Shown here in pieces: positions 35,509-43,983 of a DNA stretch of 64,000 bases. Under the pieces are notes generated by a model. That model saw only the letters and a program-made list of their open reading frames with translations. It made no database searches and had not been told where the DNA came from. Origin of the DNA: GCA-003244245 sp050699515 (lineage in GTDB: Bacteria; Actinomycetota; Actinomycetes; Mycobacteriales; Pseudonocardiaceae); the NCBI GenBank assembly GCA_050699515.1, contig JBOHFF010000136.1:28666-92665 (forward strand), read 5' to 3'. The translations under genes were made by a program, and so were the position numbers. Numbering within the stretch: the first letter of the stretch is position 1; each line of letters starts with the position of its first letter.

Positions 35509-36759
35509 CTAGTCGATCCGGGCGGTTCGGAAGCCGGACGCTGCGAGGGTGGCTGAGACGATGAGGAACCCTCCCGCCGCTGTCCAGAGCATCGCTCGGT
35601 ATCCGATCATGTCACCGAGGAGCCCACCGGCGGGTGCACCTAAGACGATCATTGCACGGTTGATCGAACGCCTGGTGCTGTTCATGCGGCCCTGCAGAGC
35701 ATCGGGAGTCACCGCCTGCCAGTAGCCCATCTCGTTCGCGTTCTCCGCACCGAGGGACAAGCCAAACAGCAGCTGTCCGGCCCCGAACAGTATCCAGCCC
35801 AAGTAGTGCGGGGTGCTCAGCGCCACCAGCGCCCACGAGACCGCCGTGGCCGCGCGGCACGCGATGACGACCCGACCGGCACCGAACCGGGCGCCAAGCC
35901 GGGTCGCGGCAAGACTCCCGATCAGGGCCCCGATCCCGCCTACAGCCATTGCCACGCCGAAGCCGAACGCACTCAGTTCGAGCGTACGGAGCGCGAAAAC
36001 GGGCAATACCGCGCCGGCGGCCGCGGAACACAGAAACCAGCCATGGGTATTCAGCGCGAGCGGCCGCAGGATGGCGTGGCGATAAACCCAGCGCAAGCCC
36101 TCCACCGCTTCTCGCCAGATGCCAGACACCGACACCGGTCTGCTCAAGGGCTCGACCGTCGGAATACGGAGCATCAGCAGGCCGGACGCGAGGTAGCTCG
36201 CTGCGTCAACGAGCACTGCCCATGGTGCGGTCAAGAGCGAGACCAGCCCGCCGGCGAGCACCGGCCCGGTGGTCTGAGCGAGAGCGTCGCTTTGATCGAA
36301 TCGAGCGTTGGCCGAGATCAGTAGGTGGGTGGGTACCAGCCGAGGGAGGAAGGACTGGGAAGCTGCGTCGTTGAGCAGCGACAGCAGCCCGAAGACCGCC
36401 ATGAACACCATGAGCACGACGAGCGAAAGCCGGTGTGTGAGGGCGAGCACCGGCACTGCGATCAATAACAATCCGCGGCCGAAATCGGTGGCAATCAGCA
36501 AGGGACGTCGTCGGAGACGGTCGACCAAAACACCGGCAACCAAACCGAACAGCAGATAAGGAAGCCAGCGGGCCGAGCTGACCAGGCCGACTCCGGCAGC
36601 ACTTTCATGCAGCGTCACCACGATCAATACTTGGATGGCGAGCGTCGTGACGTAGCTGCCAAAGCATGAGACGGTCGCCGCGGCCCACACTCGTCCGAAA
36701 CCGGGACAGTCGCGCAGCTGCCCAGGTGACCTGTCCACGCCACCGACCGCCACGCACAA
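35509..36759 (-). CDS. MFS exporter (EntS-like)
   Basis: A 416-residue transporter with 12 predicted membrane segments. Family marks include GxLxDRxxRRP-type loop (LVAGVLVDRLRRRPLLIATD) and NARFDQSDALAQTTGPVLAG, which is shared with the enterobactin exporter EntS / MFS_3 group. It most likely exports a small hydrophilic compound. It is immediately downstream of a metal-chelate binding protein on the same strand, supporting a metallophore or metal-related substrate. The start is uncertain: TTG 36759 or a nearby GTG. Confidence 0.8.
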   Translation of the reverse strand: MCVAVGGVDRSPGQLRDCPGFGRVWAAATVSCFGSYVTTLAIQVLIVVTLHESAAGVGLVSSARWLPYLLFGLVAGVLVDRLRRRPLLIATDFGRGLLLIAVPVLALTHRLSLVVLMVFMAVFGLLSLLNDAASQSFLPRLVPTHLLISANARFDQSDALAQTTGPVLAGGLVSLLTAPWAVLVDAASYLASGLLMLRIPTVEPLSRPVSVSGIWREAVEGLRWVYRHAILRPLALNTHGWFLCSAAAGAVLPVFALRTLELSAFGFGVAMAVGGIGALIGSLAATRLGARFGAGRVVIACRAATAVSWALVALSTPHYLGWILFGAGQLLFGLSLGAENANEMGYWQAVTPDALQGRMNSTRRSINRAMIVLGAPAGGLLGDMIGYRAMLWTAAGGFLIVSATLAASGFRTARID

Positions 36760-36826
36760 CTTCTACCAATCGCCCGCAAGGCGACCCGGGCCGGCGAGGA
36801 GTTATCGGCTTGCGGTGGTGCTGAGA

Positions 36827-37813
36827 TCACGGCGAGGCGGCGAGTTCCTCGGCCATCGCCTCGAGGCCGTCGACCGCGAGCGGGGACCCCAGGATGAAGG
36901 GACTCTCCAGCAGGACATAAGACCCTTCGCGGACCGCTGTCACGCGGTCGACCCCCGGTAGCGTGCGGAGCGCTTGCTCGACATCCGCGCGAGTAGCGGA
37001 CTGTGCGCCGCCCGCGAGGAAGATCAGGAAGTCCGGGTCGCGTTTGATGAGTTCCTCGACGCTGACCTCAGCGACCCGTTCCTTGATGTCCGCGAACACA
37101 TCGGTGAGCCCGAGCGTCTCGATCTGAGCATGGGTCATGTTCGGAAAGCCGTAGGCTCGCACGACGCCGCCGGAGAGCGTGAGTGCTGCCGCGGTGCGCG
37201 CCGACGACGGGCGACCCCGGAACTGGTCCCCTACCGCCGTGACACGTTGACGCAGGTCTGCCACCGTCTGCGTGGCGGCGGCGCCGGTGCCGAGTATCCG
37301 ACCGTAGAGCTCGATGTCGGCGTAGACGTCGTCGAAGTCCACATCGCCGTCGGGGTTGGGACCACTGCCGCTGCCATCGCAGAATCCCGCGTTGACGATG
37401 GACTTGATGCCGGCAGCCTCCAAGTCCTGCCAGGTGGTCATGTTCAAGCCATAGCTGATCACCAGATCCGGCTGTTGCCCGATGATGACCTCTCGGGAGA
37501 GCTCCTGGTTGGGTGAGATGAGCGGTACTTTGTGCAGCGCTTGCTGCGCCGGGCCGAGCGAGACGCCACCCTCGTTCGCGCGGTTGCTGATCTTGTCGGT
37601 GGCGCCTGCCGCCCACATGAGAGTCGCGGCGACCGAGCCCATCGTGAGGACCCGCTCCGGGCGCTTGTCGAGAACGACATCACGACCGCAGTCTGCGACA
37701 GTCATCGGGAAGGCGCTGGCTGGGTCCGGCGGCGCGGCGCTATTGCTGTTGCCGTCGCTACCGCATGCACTCAGCACGAGCCCTGCGACGAGCGCGGGCA
37801 ACGCCTTGCGCAT
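36827..37813 (-). CDS. Metal-chelate/siderophore-type binding lipoprotein (FecB/BtuF-like)
   Basis: A ~328-residue solute-binding protein. A lipobox LVLSACGS near residue 20 marks membrane anchoring. The fold follows as FPMTVADCGRDVVLDKRPER, VIIGQQPDLVISYGLN, YADIELYGRILGTGAAATQTV, LIKRDPDFLIFLAGG and the tail PLAVDGLEAMAEELA. I chose ATG 37813 (AGGGAAA upstream, MRKALPALVAG) over ATG 37837. A Nur-like box lies 74 bases upstream at 37887-37903. It is related to the broken copies at 16260 and 61262, and the cognate permease is not adjacent. Confidence 0.85.
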   Translation of the reverse strand: MRKALPALVAGLVLSACGSDGNSNSAAPPDPASAFPMTVADCGRDVVLDKRPERVLTMGSVAATLMWAAGATDKISNRANEGGVSLGPAQQALHKVPLISPNQELSREVIIGQQPDLVISYGLNMTTWQDLEAAGIKSIVNAGFCDGSGSGPNPDGDVDFDDVYADIELYGRILGTGAAATQTVADLRQRVTAVGDQFRGRPSSARTAAALTLSGGVVRAYGFPNMTHAQIETLGLTDVFADIKERVAEVSVEELIKRDPDFLIFLAGGAQSATRADVEQALRTLPGVDRVTAVREGSYVLLESPFILGSPLAVDGLEAMAEELAASP

Positions 37814-37886
37814 TGCGGGTTTCCCTGGTGACGACATCGACAACAAGCTGGCTCACTCGAACAGGTGATACGATGACGGATCGTAG

Positions 37887-37903
37887 TCGCAAGCGATTAG
37901 CAA
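37887..37903. promoter_or_regulatory. Nur-like palindrome in a divergent promoter
   Basis: TCGCAA-GCGAT-TAGCAA keeps the TTGC-N9-GCAA frame with one mismatch in the left half (TCGC). It lies between the leftward binding-protein/MFS pair and the rightward GNAT/dioxygenase pair, so it could govern both. A further GCAA follows immediately (37907-37910). Confidence 0.5.
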
Positions 37904-38018
37904 TAGCAAGCGCTGATGCACACGCTCGGCACAGCTCGCGGCTGCCATATGACTCCTCCCCGTGATCGACGGGGCACGCATGCCGCCTTCGGCTGCGCCT
38001 ACCGTCGGACAGGAGCTG

Positions 38019-38565
38019 ATGATGGATAGCGTCACCGTCGCGCTGGTCCCGTCCTGGCCGGGTGTCGCCCACCAGTCCGGTGTGCTGGACCTGGTGGCTC
38101 AGGTGCAGCACGGTGAGCCGTACAACTACCGACCCGGTGAGATTCCGCCGCCCGAAGACTGGATTTCCCGCCTTGGTCGACCGCAATGACATCACCTTGG
38201 TGGCCTATGACCCCACGGGCCATCCGGTTGGATACTGCGTCGCGCTGGCCATCGCCAGTTACCCTGACGCCCTCGCGGTCGCTGAGGAGCTCGGTGTCCA
38301 ACCGTCCGAGACCGGCTACCTCGCCGAGCTCGGTGTGTGCGTCACGGCAAGACGCCGCGGCGTCGCGAGCCTGCTGCTCAGCCGAACGCTCGCAAATCCG
38401 CCGGCCGGGATTACCGGCTGGGTAATGCGGACCCTCGAGAACAACGCTCCGGCGATCACCCTGTATCGACGCCACGGTTTCACACTCGTGCCCTGTGTCA
38501 CGGAGATGCGTCACGGGCGGCTGCGGGTCTATCTCGTCCGCCGAACTATTGCATATTCCTTGTAA
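38019..38565 (+). pseudogene. GNAT-family N-acetyltransferase with a frameshift
   Basis: The N-terminal part VTVALVPSWPGVAHQSGVLD ... PPPEDWISR is in one frame. The main part, VDRNDITLVAYDPTGHPVGY ... LAELGVCVTARRRGVASLLL (acetyl-CoA pyrophosphate loop R/Q-x-x-G-x-A) ... MRTLENNAPAITLYRRHGF, is in the next. The shift lies at ~38162-38180. ATG 38019 follows ACAGGAGCTG, a good ribosome site. GNAT enzymes acylate amines; next to a TauD dioxygenase and metal-uptake genes, a role in making a metal ligand is possible but unproven. If the shift is an assembly error the gene would be intact at ~181 residues. Confidence 0.7.
38549..38565. promoter_or_regulatory. Nur-like box upstream of the dioxygenase gene
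   Basis: TTGCAT-ATTCC-TTGTAA has the right spacing with one base off in the right half (GTAA for GCAA). It overlaps the last codons of the GNAT gene and lies 68 bases before the dioxygenase start. Confidence 0.45.
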
Positions 38566-38632
38566 CTATGGCGTGATGTGCTCGACGTCATGACCGAGCA
38601 ACCCAGCCAACTCCACTGAACGGAGAGCGTCG

Positions 38633-39454
38633 ATGAGCTGGCTCACCGCGGACGGCAGCAGGATCGGCCAGACCAGAGCCGAGCTGGAATCGCTCATGGC
38701 CGGTACCGCGTTCGCACCGGCCCGAGCCCGTGCAGCCACGGCGCGCGAGCTCCTCGACCGGGACGGCGCGGTGATCCTGCGTGGACTGCCACCCCAACCC
38801 GACAGCCTGGTACTGGCCGCAGCCGAGGTGCTCGGTACCCGGTTGAGCCAGCTCTACCCGGTGCGCGAGCGACGCAGCGATCGCGACGACCCGATCCAGC
38901 TGCACAACGACAGCCACCGGGTCGAGGTGGACGTCCACGGGCAGACCGTCGCGCTGCGTGATCCCGACGAGGATTACGTTCTCATCCAGTGCGTGCACCG
39001 GGCGGTCTCCGGCGGCGCGTCCCTCGTCGCCGACGGCTACCGGGTCGTCGACCGGCTCCGCGACGCCCACCCGGGTCTCTGGGAGTTCCTGACCACCGTC
39101 GACGTCGACCTCTACGGCGCGTGGAACCTGCGCCGGGGCGTCCCGAGCACACCCCAGGTGTGCCGCCACATCGAGTGGACCCGAGCCGGTCGCCGCGTCG
39201 TACGCGCCAACCAGGGAGCCCGACCGGTATGGCGCGGTCGAGCGGTGCACGAGGCCATGGCCGAGCAGCAGGAGGCCATGCTGGACCTTTTCGCCGACAT
39301 CCGCGCCGCGGTCGCCTCCGAGGCCCCCCGGACAGTGCTGGAGAGCGGGGAGATCCTGCTCATCGACAACTACCGTTGCTGGCACGGCCGCGACGGGCAC
39401 GACACTCCCCGACTGATCAACATCATGACCGTGCGTACGACCGACGCGATGTGA
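38633..39454 (+). CDS. TauD/TfdA-type Fe(II)/2-oxoglutarate dioxygenase
   Basis: A 273-residue paralogue of the enzyme at 15298. DGAVILRGLPPQPDSLVLAA is the N-terminal strand. The iron ligands are in LHNDSHRVEVDVHG (His-x-Asp) and CWHGRDGHD (His), with a later Arg for 2-oxoglutarate. ATG follows CGGAGAG. Unlike the first copy it appears intact with a clean promoter region carrying a Nur-like box. The substrate is unknown; local context (binding protein, MFS exporter, GNAT) points to metal-ligand biosynthesis. Confidence 0.85.
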   Translation: MSWLTADGSRIGQTRAELESLMAGTAFAPARARAATARELLDRDGAVILRGLPPQPDSLVLAAAEVLGTRLSQLYPVRERRSDRDDPIQLHNDSHRVEVDVHGQTVALRDPDEDYVLIQCVHRAVSGGASLVADGYRVVDRLRDAHPGLWEFLTTVDVDLYGAWNLRRGVPSTPQVCRHIEWTRAGRRVVRANQGARPVWRGRAVHEAMAEQQEAMLDLFADIRAAVASEAPRTVLESGEILLIDNYRCWHGRDGHDTPRLINIMTVRTTDAM

Positions 39455-39496
39455 ACCGGGGCAGCAAGCACACAGGACGACCGGATAAGCAACTAC

Positions 39497-39531
39497 TTGC
39501 AATTAGCACGATAGTGTAGTTAGCGTCACCC
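39497..39531 (+). promoter_or_regulatory. 35-base upstream element, copy 1
   Basis: This stretch, opening TTGCAATTAGCACGATAGTG, matches 28 of 35 bases at 60454-60488, with the blocks TTGCAATTA, CAC, AGTGT, GTTAG and GTCA conserved in place. It lies 61 bases before a broken ABC exporter gene. It keeps a TTGCAA half-site but no matching right half, so it may be a variant operator or a promoter core. Confidence 0.5.
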
Positions 39532-39591
39532 GTTAGCGGTACTGGCTGGTGCCGCCGCTGCTGAACGTCCAACGGGTGGTGATGCCGCGTG

Positions 39592-40330
39592 ATGGTGCAT
39601 CGCAAGCCGCTCGCATTGGCCGGCCAGCTACCCGGCCCGTTGGCAGTAGGCGTGATGATCGGGTGGCTGGTGATGGCCGCCCGGGTCACCCAGGCCGCGC
39701 TGGTCGGGGTGGTGCTCGGCCGCATCTTCGCCGGTGAGGGTGTCGTCGCGGTGCGGTAGCTGTTGGTCATGATTGCGGTGATCATGGTGGCGCGTGGCCT
39801 GCTGGTCGGGGCCCGCGAAGTGGTGGTCCAAGCCGTCGCCAGCCAGATCAAGGAGCGGGTGCGCGACCGGCTGTACGGCCAGCTCGTCACCCTCGGCCCG
39901 GGGCATCTGACCCGCACCCGGACCGGCGAGGCGCAGGCGACGGTGGTCGACGGCGTGGAAGCCCTGGAGGCCTATCTCAGCCGCTACCTGCCGCAGCTGG
40001 TGGTGTGCCTGACCGGGCCGGTGGCCCTGGTGGCCTGGATGTTCACCAGAGACGTGTGGGTCGGGGCCACGTGGCGGTCGCGGTGCTGGCCACGCCGCTC
40101 GTTCCCCGGCTGTGGGACCGGTTGCTGGCCGAACGTGGCCGCAGCCACTGGGACGCGTATGCGGCCCTGGGCGCGGAGTACTTGGACTCGATGCAGGGCA
40201 TGGCCACGCTCAAGTCGCTCAACGCGGCACCCGGCCGGCGGCAACTGCTGCGGGACAAGGCCGACCATCTGTTCCGCTCGACGATGCGCCAGTTGGCGGT
40301 ATCAATGCCGCGGGCATCCTCCCCGAAAGA
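39592..40330 (+). pseudogene. ABC exporter membrane-domain remnant
   Basis: The start MVHRKPLALAGQLPGPLAVG is typical of ABC-type exporter half-transporters, followed by REVVVQAVASQIKERVRDRL, YGQLVTLGPGHLTRTRTGEA, EALEAYLSRYLPQLVV, and, one frame over, VAVLATPLVPRLWDRLLAER, YAALGAEYLDSMQGMATLKS. There is an in-frame TAG at 39757, a frameshift near 40065, and the sequence ends near 40310 before the last helices and the whole ATPase domain. The following half-transporter (41123-42673) lacks its N-terminus. Confidence 0.7.
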
Positions 40331-40405
40331 GCCGGTGTGGTCGTGGCCGAAGCTCAGTGCGGGCCGGTGGATGCCGGCGACCCGAGATGACCGGCGAGAA
40401 TGCGC

Positions 40406-40411
40406 TAGAAT
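40406..40411 (+). promoter_or_regulatory. -10 element of a probably leaderless antitoxin transcript
   Basis: TAGAAT lies 7 bases before the antitoxin ATG (40419), with no Shine-Dalgarno between. This spacing puts the transcription start at or next to the ATG, as in leaderless actinomycete mRNAs. Confidence 0.45.
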
Positions 40412-40418
40412 TCTGTAC

Positions 40419-40703
40419 ATGCAGATGTTGCCTCTCGCCCAGGTGCGGGCGCGGCTCTCCGAGCTCGTCGACACCATCGACCGCACAGCCGAACGGGTGT
40501 TGATCACTCGCAACGGGGTGCCCGCCGCGGTGGTCATCTCGGTCGACGACCTAGCCGCGATGGAGGAGACCCTGGCGTGGCTGGACGGCGACGCGACCGT
40601 GCGTCGCGCCCAAGAAGCCGACGAGGCCGTCGACGCCGGTGAGGTCACCGGGCGCGACGAGATGGCGGCCATTCTCGCCGCGCGGGCGCGACACTCCGCG
40701 TGA
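40419..40703 (+). CDS. Phd/YefM-type antitoxin
   Basis: A 94-residue protein: LPLAQVRARLSELVDTIDRT, ERVLITRNGVPAAVVISVDD, LAAMEETLAWLDGDATVRRA. The N-terminal half is the Phd/YefM DNA-binding fold, and the acidic C-terminus would neutralise the toxin. The toxin gene overlaps by 4 bases (GTGA). The pair sits between two incomplete ABC exporter genes. Confidence 0.88.
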   Translation: MQMLPLAQVRARLSELVDTIDRTAERVLITRNGVPAAVVISVDDLAAMEETLAWLDGDATVRRAQEADEAVDAGEVTGRDEMAAILAARARHSA

Positions 40704-40981
40704 CGGAGTTCTACGACCTGGTCGTCGGAGCCGCGGCGCGCCGAGCGCTCACCGAGCAGCTTCCGGAGAGGATCGCGGCGGCGGTGTGGGCGTTCTGCGA
40801 CGGCCCGCTTCGGGAGGCGCCGTACCGGGTGGGCAAGCCTCTGCGCCAACCGTTCGCCGGGCAGTACTCGGCCCGCCGCGGCGCTTACCGGGTTCGCTAT
40901 CGCGTCGATGACGGCAAGCGGCTCGTGATCGTCGTCGACATTGCCTACCGCGCCGACGCCTACCATCCGGCCCGTTCGTGA
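40700..40981 (+). CDS. RelE/ParE-type toxin
   Basis: A 93-residue protein: YDLVVGAAARRALTEQLPER, APYRVGKPLRQPFAGQYSAR, RGAYRVRYRVDDGKRLVIVV, DIAYRADAYHP. Basic residues R/K/R and the terminal RxxxYH match RelE-type ribosome-dependent mRNA endonucleases. It follows the antitoxin in the usual order. Confidence 0.88.
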   Translation: MTEFYDLVVGAAARRALTEQLPERIAAAVWAFCDGPLREAPYRVGKPLRQPFAGQYSARRGAYRVRYRVDDGKRLVIVVDIAYRADAYHPARS

Positions 40982-41122
40982 CCAGGGACCGGCGCTGCTG
41001 GACAGCGACCATGTCGACCATGCTCGAGCCCGGGGCAACGCCAGCGCACCTGACCGTTCTCTGATCAGTCGACCGAGACGGCCACCGGGGCGAGCACGGC
41101 GGAGCTGACCACGGCGCTGATC

Positions 41123-42673
41123 GTGCTCGCGGCGCTGATCGTGCCACTGGCCCTGCTGACCCTCGCCGACACCTATTTCGCGCACATCGCGGCGTTCCGC
41201 GCGCTGGCCGACACGCGCGGGCAGGTGTACACCGCCTTCGAACGCCTCGCACCCGGATACATGCTCGAGCGCCGCTCCGGCGACCTCGGATCAGCCGCGA
41301 TCTCCGACGTCGAGCTGATCGAGCTGTTCTTCGCCCACACCCTGAGCCCACTCGCGGTCGCGGCGACCCTCCCGCTGGCGACCGTGATCGCGCTCGTGAT
41401 GTTCCACTGGGCACTGGCGCTGGCCTTCCTACCGGCCCTGATCCTGCTCGCCACCGTGCCCTCCTGGCTGCGGCGGCGCGCCGAAGCGCAGGGGCGCGAC
41501 CTGCGTGCGGCACTGGGAGACATGAGCGCCGAGGTCGTCGACACCTTCCAGGGCCTGCGCGAGCTGGTGTCCTTCGGCGGCCAACCGCGCCGGCTGACCC
41601 TGCTGCGCACCCGCGGTGCGACGCTGCGCGCCAGCAAGGTCGCGCACGGCCGCCGATCCGGTTGGGAGCTCGCGGCGACCGACACGATCACCGTCGCCGG
41701 GGTGCTCGCCGTGCTCGCCACCGGTGCCGCGCTGGTCAACAACGGATCGCTGGGCACGTCCTGGTTCCCCGTCGCGGTCGTGATCGCCGCGGTGTCCCTG
41801 CTGCCGGTGATCAAGGTTACCGACGTCGCTCGCGAGCTCAGCCTCGTGGCGGCCGCGGCGGACCGGATCACCACGATCCTGCGCGCACCGGCACCGGTGC
41901 GCGATCTCGTCGATGCGCCACCGCCCGGACCGATCGAACCCCGGATCCGCTTCGAGGCGGTCAGCTTCCGCTACGGCCCGGACCTGCGTGCCGCCGTCGA
42001 GGACATCAGCTTCGAGGTCGCACCCGGCGAGACCGTCGCGCTCGTCGGCCACTCCGGGGCCGGCAAGTCCACCTGCGCCAATCTCCTGCTGCGCCTGTGG
42101 GACGTCGAATCCGGTGCCGTCGCGGTCGGCGGCCACGACGTGCGCGAGTTCCCGCAAGAAGAGCTGCGCCGGCTGCTGACGCTGGTGCCCCAGGACGTCT
42201 TCCTGTTCAACATCTCCCTGCGCGAGAACATCCGCCTCGGACGCCCCGACGCCACCGACGCCGAAATAGAGGCGGCCGCGCGCGGCGCGCTGGCCGAGGA
42301 GTTCATCTCCCACCTGCCCGACGGCTACGACACCATCGCCGGCGAGCTGGGCGCCCGCATGTCCGGCGGCCAACGCCAGCGCATCGCCATCGCCCGCGCC
42401 CTACTCAAAAACGCCCCCATCCTCATCATGGACGAAGCCGTCTCCAACCTCGACGCGGCCAGCGAACGCGAGGGGGCCGTCGCCATGACCCGAGCTCGCG
42501 AAGGACGCACCACCCTGGTCATCGCGCACCGCCTTTCCACCATCCGCACCGCCGACCGCATCGTCGTGCTCCACGACGGCCGCGTCGCCGAGACCGGCAC
42601 CCACGACGAACTGCTCGCCCGCAGCGGCACCTACGCCACGCTGCTGGCCTCACAGCTCGACCGCGCCGGGTAG
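41123..42673 (+). CDS. ABC exporter half-transporter, membrane domain fused to ATPase, N-terminus missing
   Basis: A 516-residue protein. The membrane domain covers ~1-270 but begins at what is normally the second helix (LIVLAALIVPLALLTLADTY), so the first ~60 residues seem lost. The frame stays open back to ~41056 without a start codon. The ATPase domain is complete: Walker A GHSGAGKST, LVPQDVFLFNISLRENI, signature MSGGQRQR, Walker B ILIMDEAVSNLD, switch VIAHRLST. It resembles the second member of a heterodimeric exporter pair whose first member is the remnant at 39592. Translation from GTG 41123 would give a protein lacking one helix. Confidence 0.75.
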   Translation: MLAALIVPLALLTLADTYFAHIAAFRALADTRGQVYTAFERLAPGYMLERRSGDLGSAAISDVELIELFFAHTLSPLAVAATLPLATVIALVMFHWALALAFLPALILLATVPSWLRRRAEAQGRDLRAALGDMSAEVVDTFQGLRELVSFGGQPRRLTLLRTRGATLRASKVAHGRRSGWELAATDTITVAGVLAVLATGAALVNNGSLGTSWFPVAVVIAAVSLLPVIKVTDVARELSLVAAAADRITTILRAPAPVRDLVDAPPPGPIEPRIRFEAVSFRYGPDLRAAVEDISFEVAPGETVALVGHSGAGKSTCANLLLRLWDVESGAVAVGGHDVREFPQEELRRLLTLVPQDVFLFNISLRENIRLGRPDATDAEIEAAARGALAEEFISHLPDGYDTIAGELGARMSGGQRQRIAIARALLKNAPILIMDEAVSNLDAASEREGAVAMTRAREGRTTLVIAHRLSTIRTADRIVVLHDGRVAETGTHDELLARSGTYATLLASQLDRAG

Positions 42674-42753
42674 TGGCGCCGGTCTCGTCGACGCGGACGA
42701 ACCCGTCGCCGTCCAGCTCGCATCCCAGTTCACCGGTCAGCACCCTCGCTTCG

Positions 42754-42790
42754 CGCGATGAACCGGGGGAACGCGATGAACCGGGGGGAA
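42754..42790. repeat. Tandem 18-base repeat
   Basis: CGCGATGAACCGGGGGAA occurs twice head to tail, the second copy with one extra G. It lies in the 223-base gap between the ABC exporter and the VapC gene, which holds no other recognised feature. Confidence 0.55.
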
Positions 42791-42896
42791 AACGAAGACG
42801 GCTGTTCTGGGGTACAAGGGATGAGCCGTCGGCCAGCTGGCAACTTCTCGCGCACAGTTACTCGAAGGAGAGCCGTGGCCACCGACGCGATACCGC

Positions 42897-43286
42897 TCAG
42901 CGCACCTCGATCTGGGCGGCATGCCCGCTCGACCTGGCCAGCCGCGCGTCGCGGGTCAGCAGCGGACAGTCCAGCGCTTCGGCCAGAGCAATGTAGGCGG
43001 CGGCGTACGCGGAGACGTTGTCGCGAAGCTGGAAGGCACGCCGGCGCAGGGCGTGCGCGGAAGGCCATCGCCGGATGGGCAGATCGTCGAAGTCGACCAG
43101 GGCGTCCTCGGCCCTGGCCGCGCTCACCTGACCGGACAGAGCCAGCCCCCGCAACGCTGAGACGATCTCGAAGTCGAGCAGCCCCGGTGCATGTAGATCT
43201 TCGGCGGCGAGGTAGGCGCGCAGCTCGTCAGTGCCGGCGACGACAGTGAGCGCATCGACCACCGCCGCACTATCCACGACGATCAC
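42897..43286 (-). CDS. vapC: VapC-type PIN-domain toxin
   Basis: A 129-residue PIN ribonuclease: MIVVDSAAVVDAL (first Asp), LLDFEIVSALRGL (Glu), VSAYAAAYIALAEAL (acidic position replaced around SAYDAxYVALAE by Ala), LLTRDARLARSSGH (last Asp). The third acidic residue, usually YDAxY, reads YAAAY here, so activity may be weakened. The start overlaps the antitoxin stop by 4 bases. Confidence 0.88.
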   Translation of the reverse strand: MIVVDSAAVVDALTVVAGTDELRAYLAAEDLHAPGLLDFEIVSALRGLALSGQVSAARAEDALVDFDDLPIRRWPSAHALRRRAFQLRDNVSAYAAAYIALAEALDCPLLTRDARLARSSGHAAQIEVR

Positions 43287-43528
43287 ACGTCAGACCGGCG
43301 GTGTAACTGCGCGTCACGCTCTGCGCGGACCGTGCTGAGGATGTCGACGACGGATCCCTCAGCGCGCTCGGCTCGCCGGGCGGCGCGCTCGAGGACCTCG
43401 CCGACCGTTGGCCGCGCCACCTCCCGGCTAATGAGCTCCAGCAGGTAGGAGTTGAGCGACTCGCCGCGGGCCGCAGCGCGCGCCTTCAGCGCCCGGCGGG
43501 CTTCGTCGGGCACGTTTCTGATCTGCAC
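43283..43528 (-). CDS. vapB: FitA/VapB-type ribbon-helix-helix antitoxin
   Basis: An 81-residue protein: MQIRNVPDEARRALKARAAA, RGESLNSYLLELISREVARP. The ribbon-helix-helix N-terminus matches the FitA group that partners VapC toxins. It precedes the toxin with an overlapping stop/start. Confidence 0.88.
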   Translation of the reverse strand: MQIRNVPDEARRALKARAAARGESLNSYLLELISREVARPTVGEVLERAARRAERAEGSVVDILSTVRAERDAQLHRRSDV

Positions 43529-43593
43529 CGCCGACCGCTGACACGCCTGCCTAAAGGGAAGCAGAGGTTAGCCACGGGCGCTGATCGGCCAGG

Positions 43594-43983
43594 TTATCGA
43601 TCATCCAGGTGCTTCGTGCGGGTGACCGGCTTGCGGGTCCCGCGTATCCGGCCCGCGGCAACGTCGGGTGGGAATCCGGCCATGATCCACTGAGTGGCCA
43701 GCGCCACGGGGTGTGTCCCGATTTCGGCAGCCTCGTCCGGCACCAGGTGCGCCAGTCTGATCAACTCAGCGTTGGTGCTCACGTATCCGATGCCGTGCCG
43801 ATTGCGGGTGCACGGGCCGGCGGACGAATCGCGGAACAGCTCCAAGCCGCGCTCGGCGAGCAGCTCACAGGCCAGCGCGTCGGGCGCGGGCTGAGAGATC
43901 GGCACGCCCGAGGTGATCCAGTCCTTGATGATCCCGGGCGCCATGTCACCGTCGAGCTCGTGAAGCTCCAGCGTCCAGGACAT
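43594..43983 (-). CDS. Hypothetical protein (129 residues)
   Basis: It begins MSWTLELHELDGDMAPGIIK and contains PDALACELLAERGLELFRDS and IGTHPVALATQWIMAGFPPD. No family is recognised. The sequence is protein-like and soluble. ATG 43983 is the most sensible start; the frame is open for 54 more codons of low-quality sequence. It is downstream of a gap carrying tandem repeats. Confidence 0.5.
   Translation of the reverse strand: MSWTLELHELDGDMAPGIIKDWITSGVPISQPAPDALACELLAERGLELFRDSSAGPCTRNRHGIGYVSTNAELIRLAHLVPDEAAEIGTHPVALATQWIMAGFPPDVAAGRIRGTRKPVTRTKHLDDR

Noticed and set aside
35509..39454. A conventional siderophore gene cluster
   Set aside because: No NRPS, NIS synthetase or hydroxamate/catechol enzymes are present; only transport and tailoring-type genes are seen.
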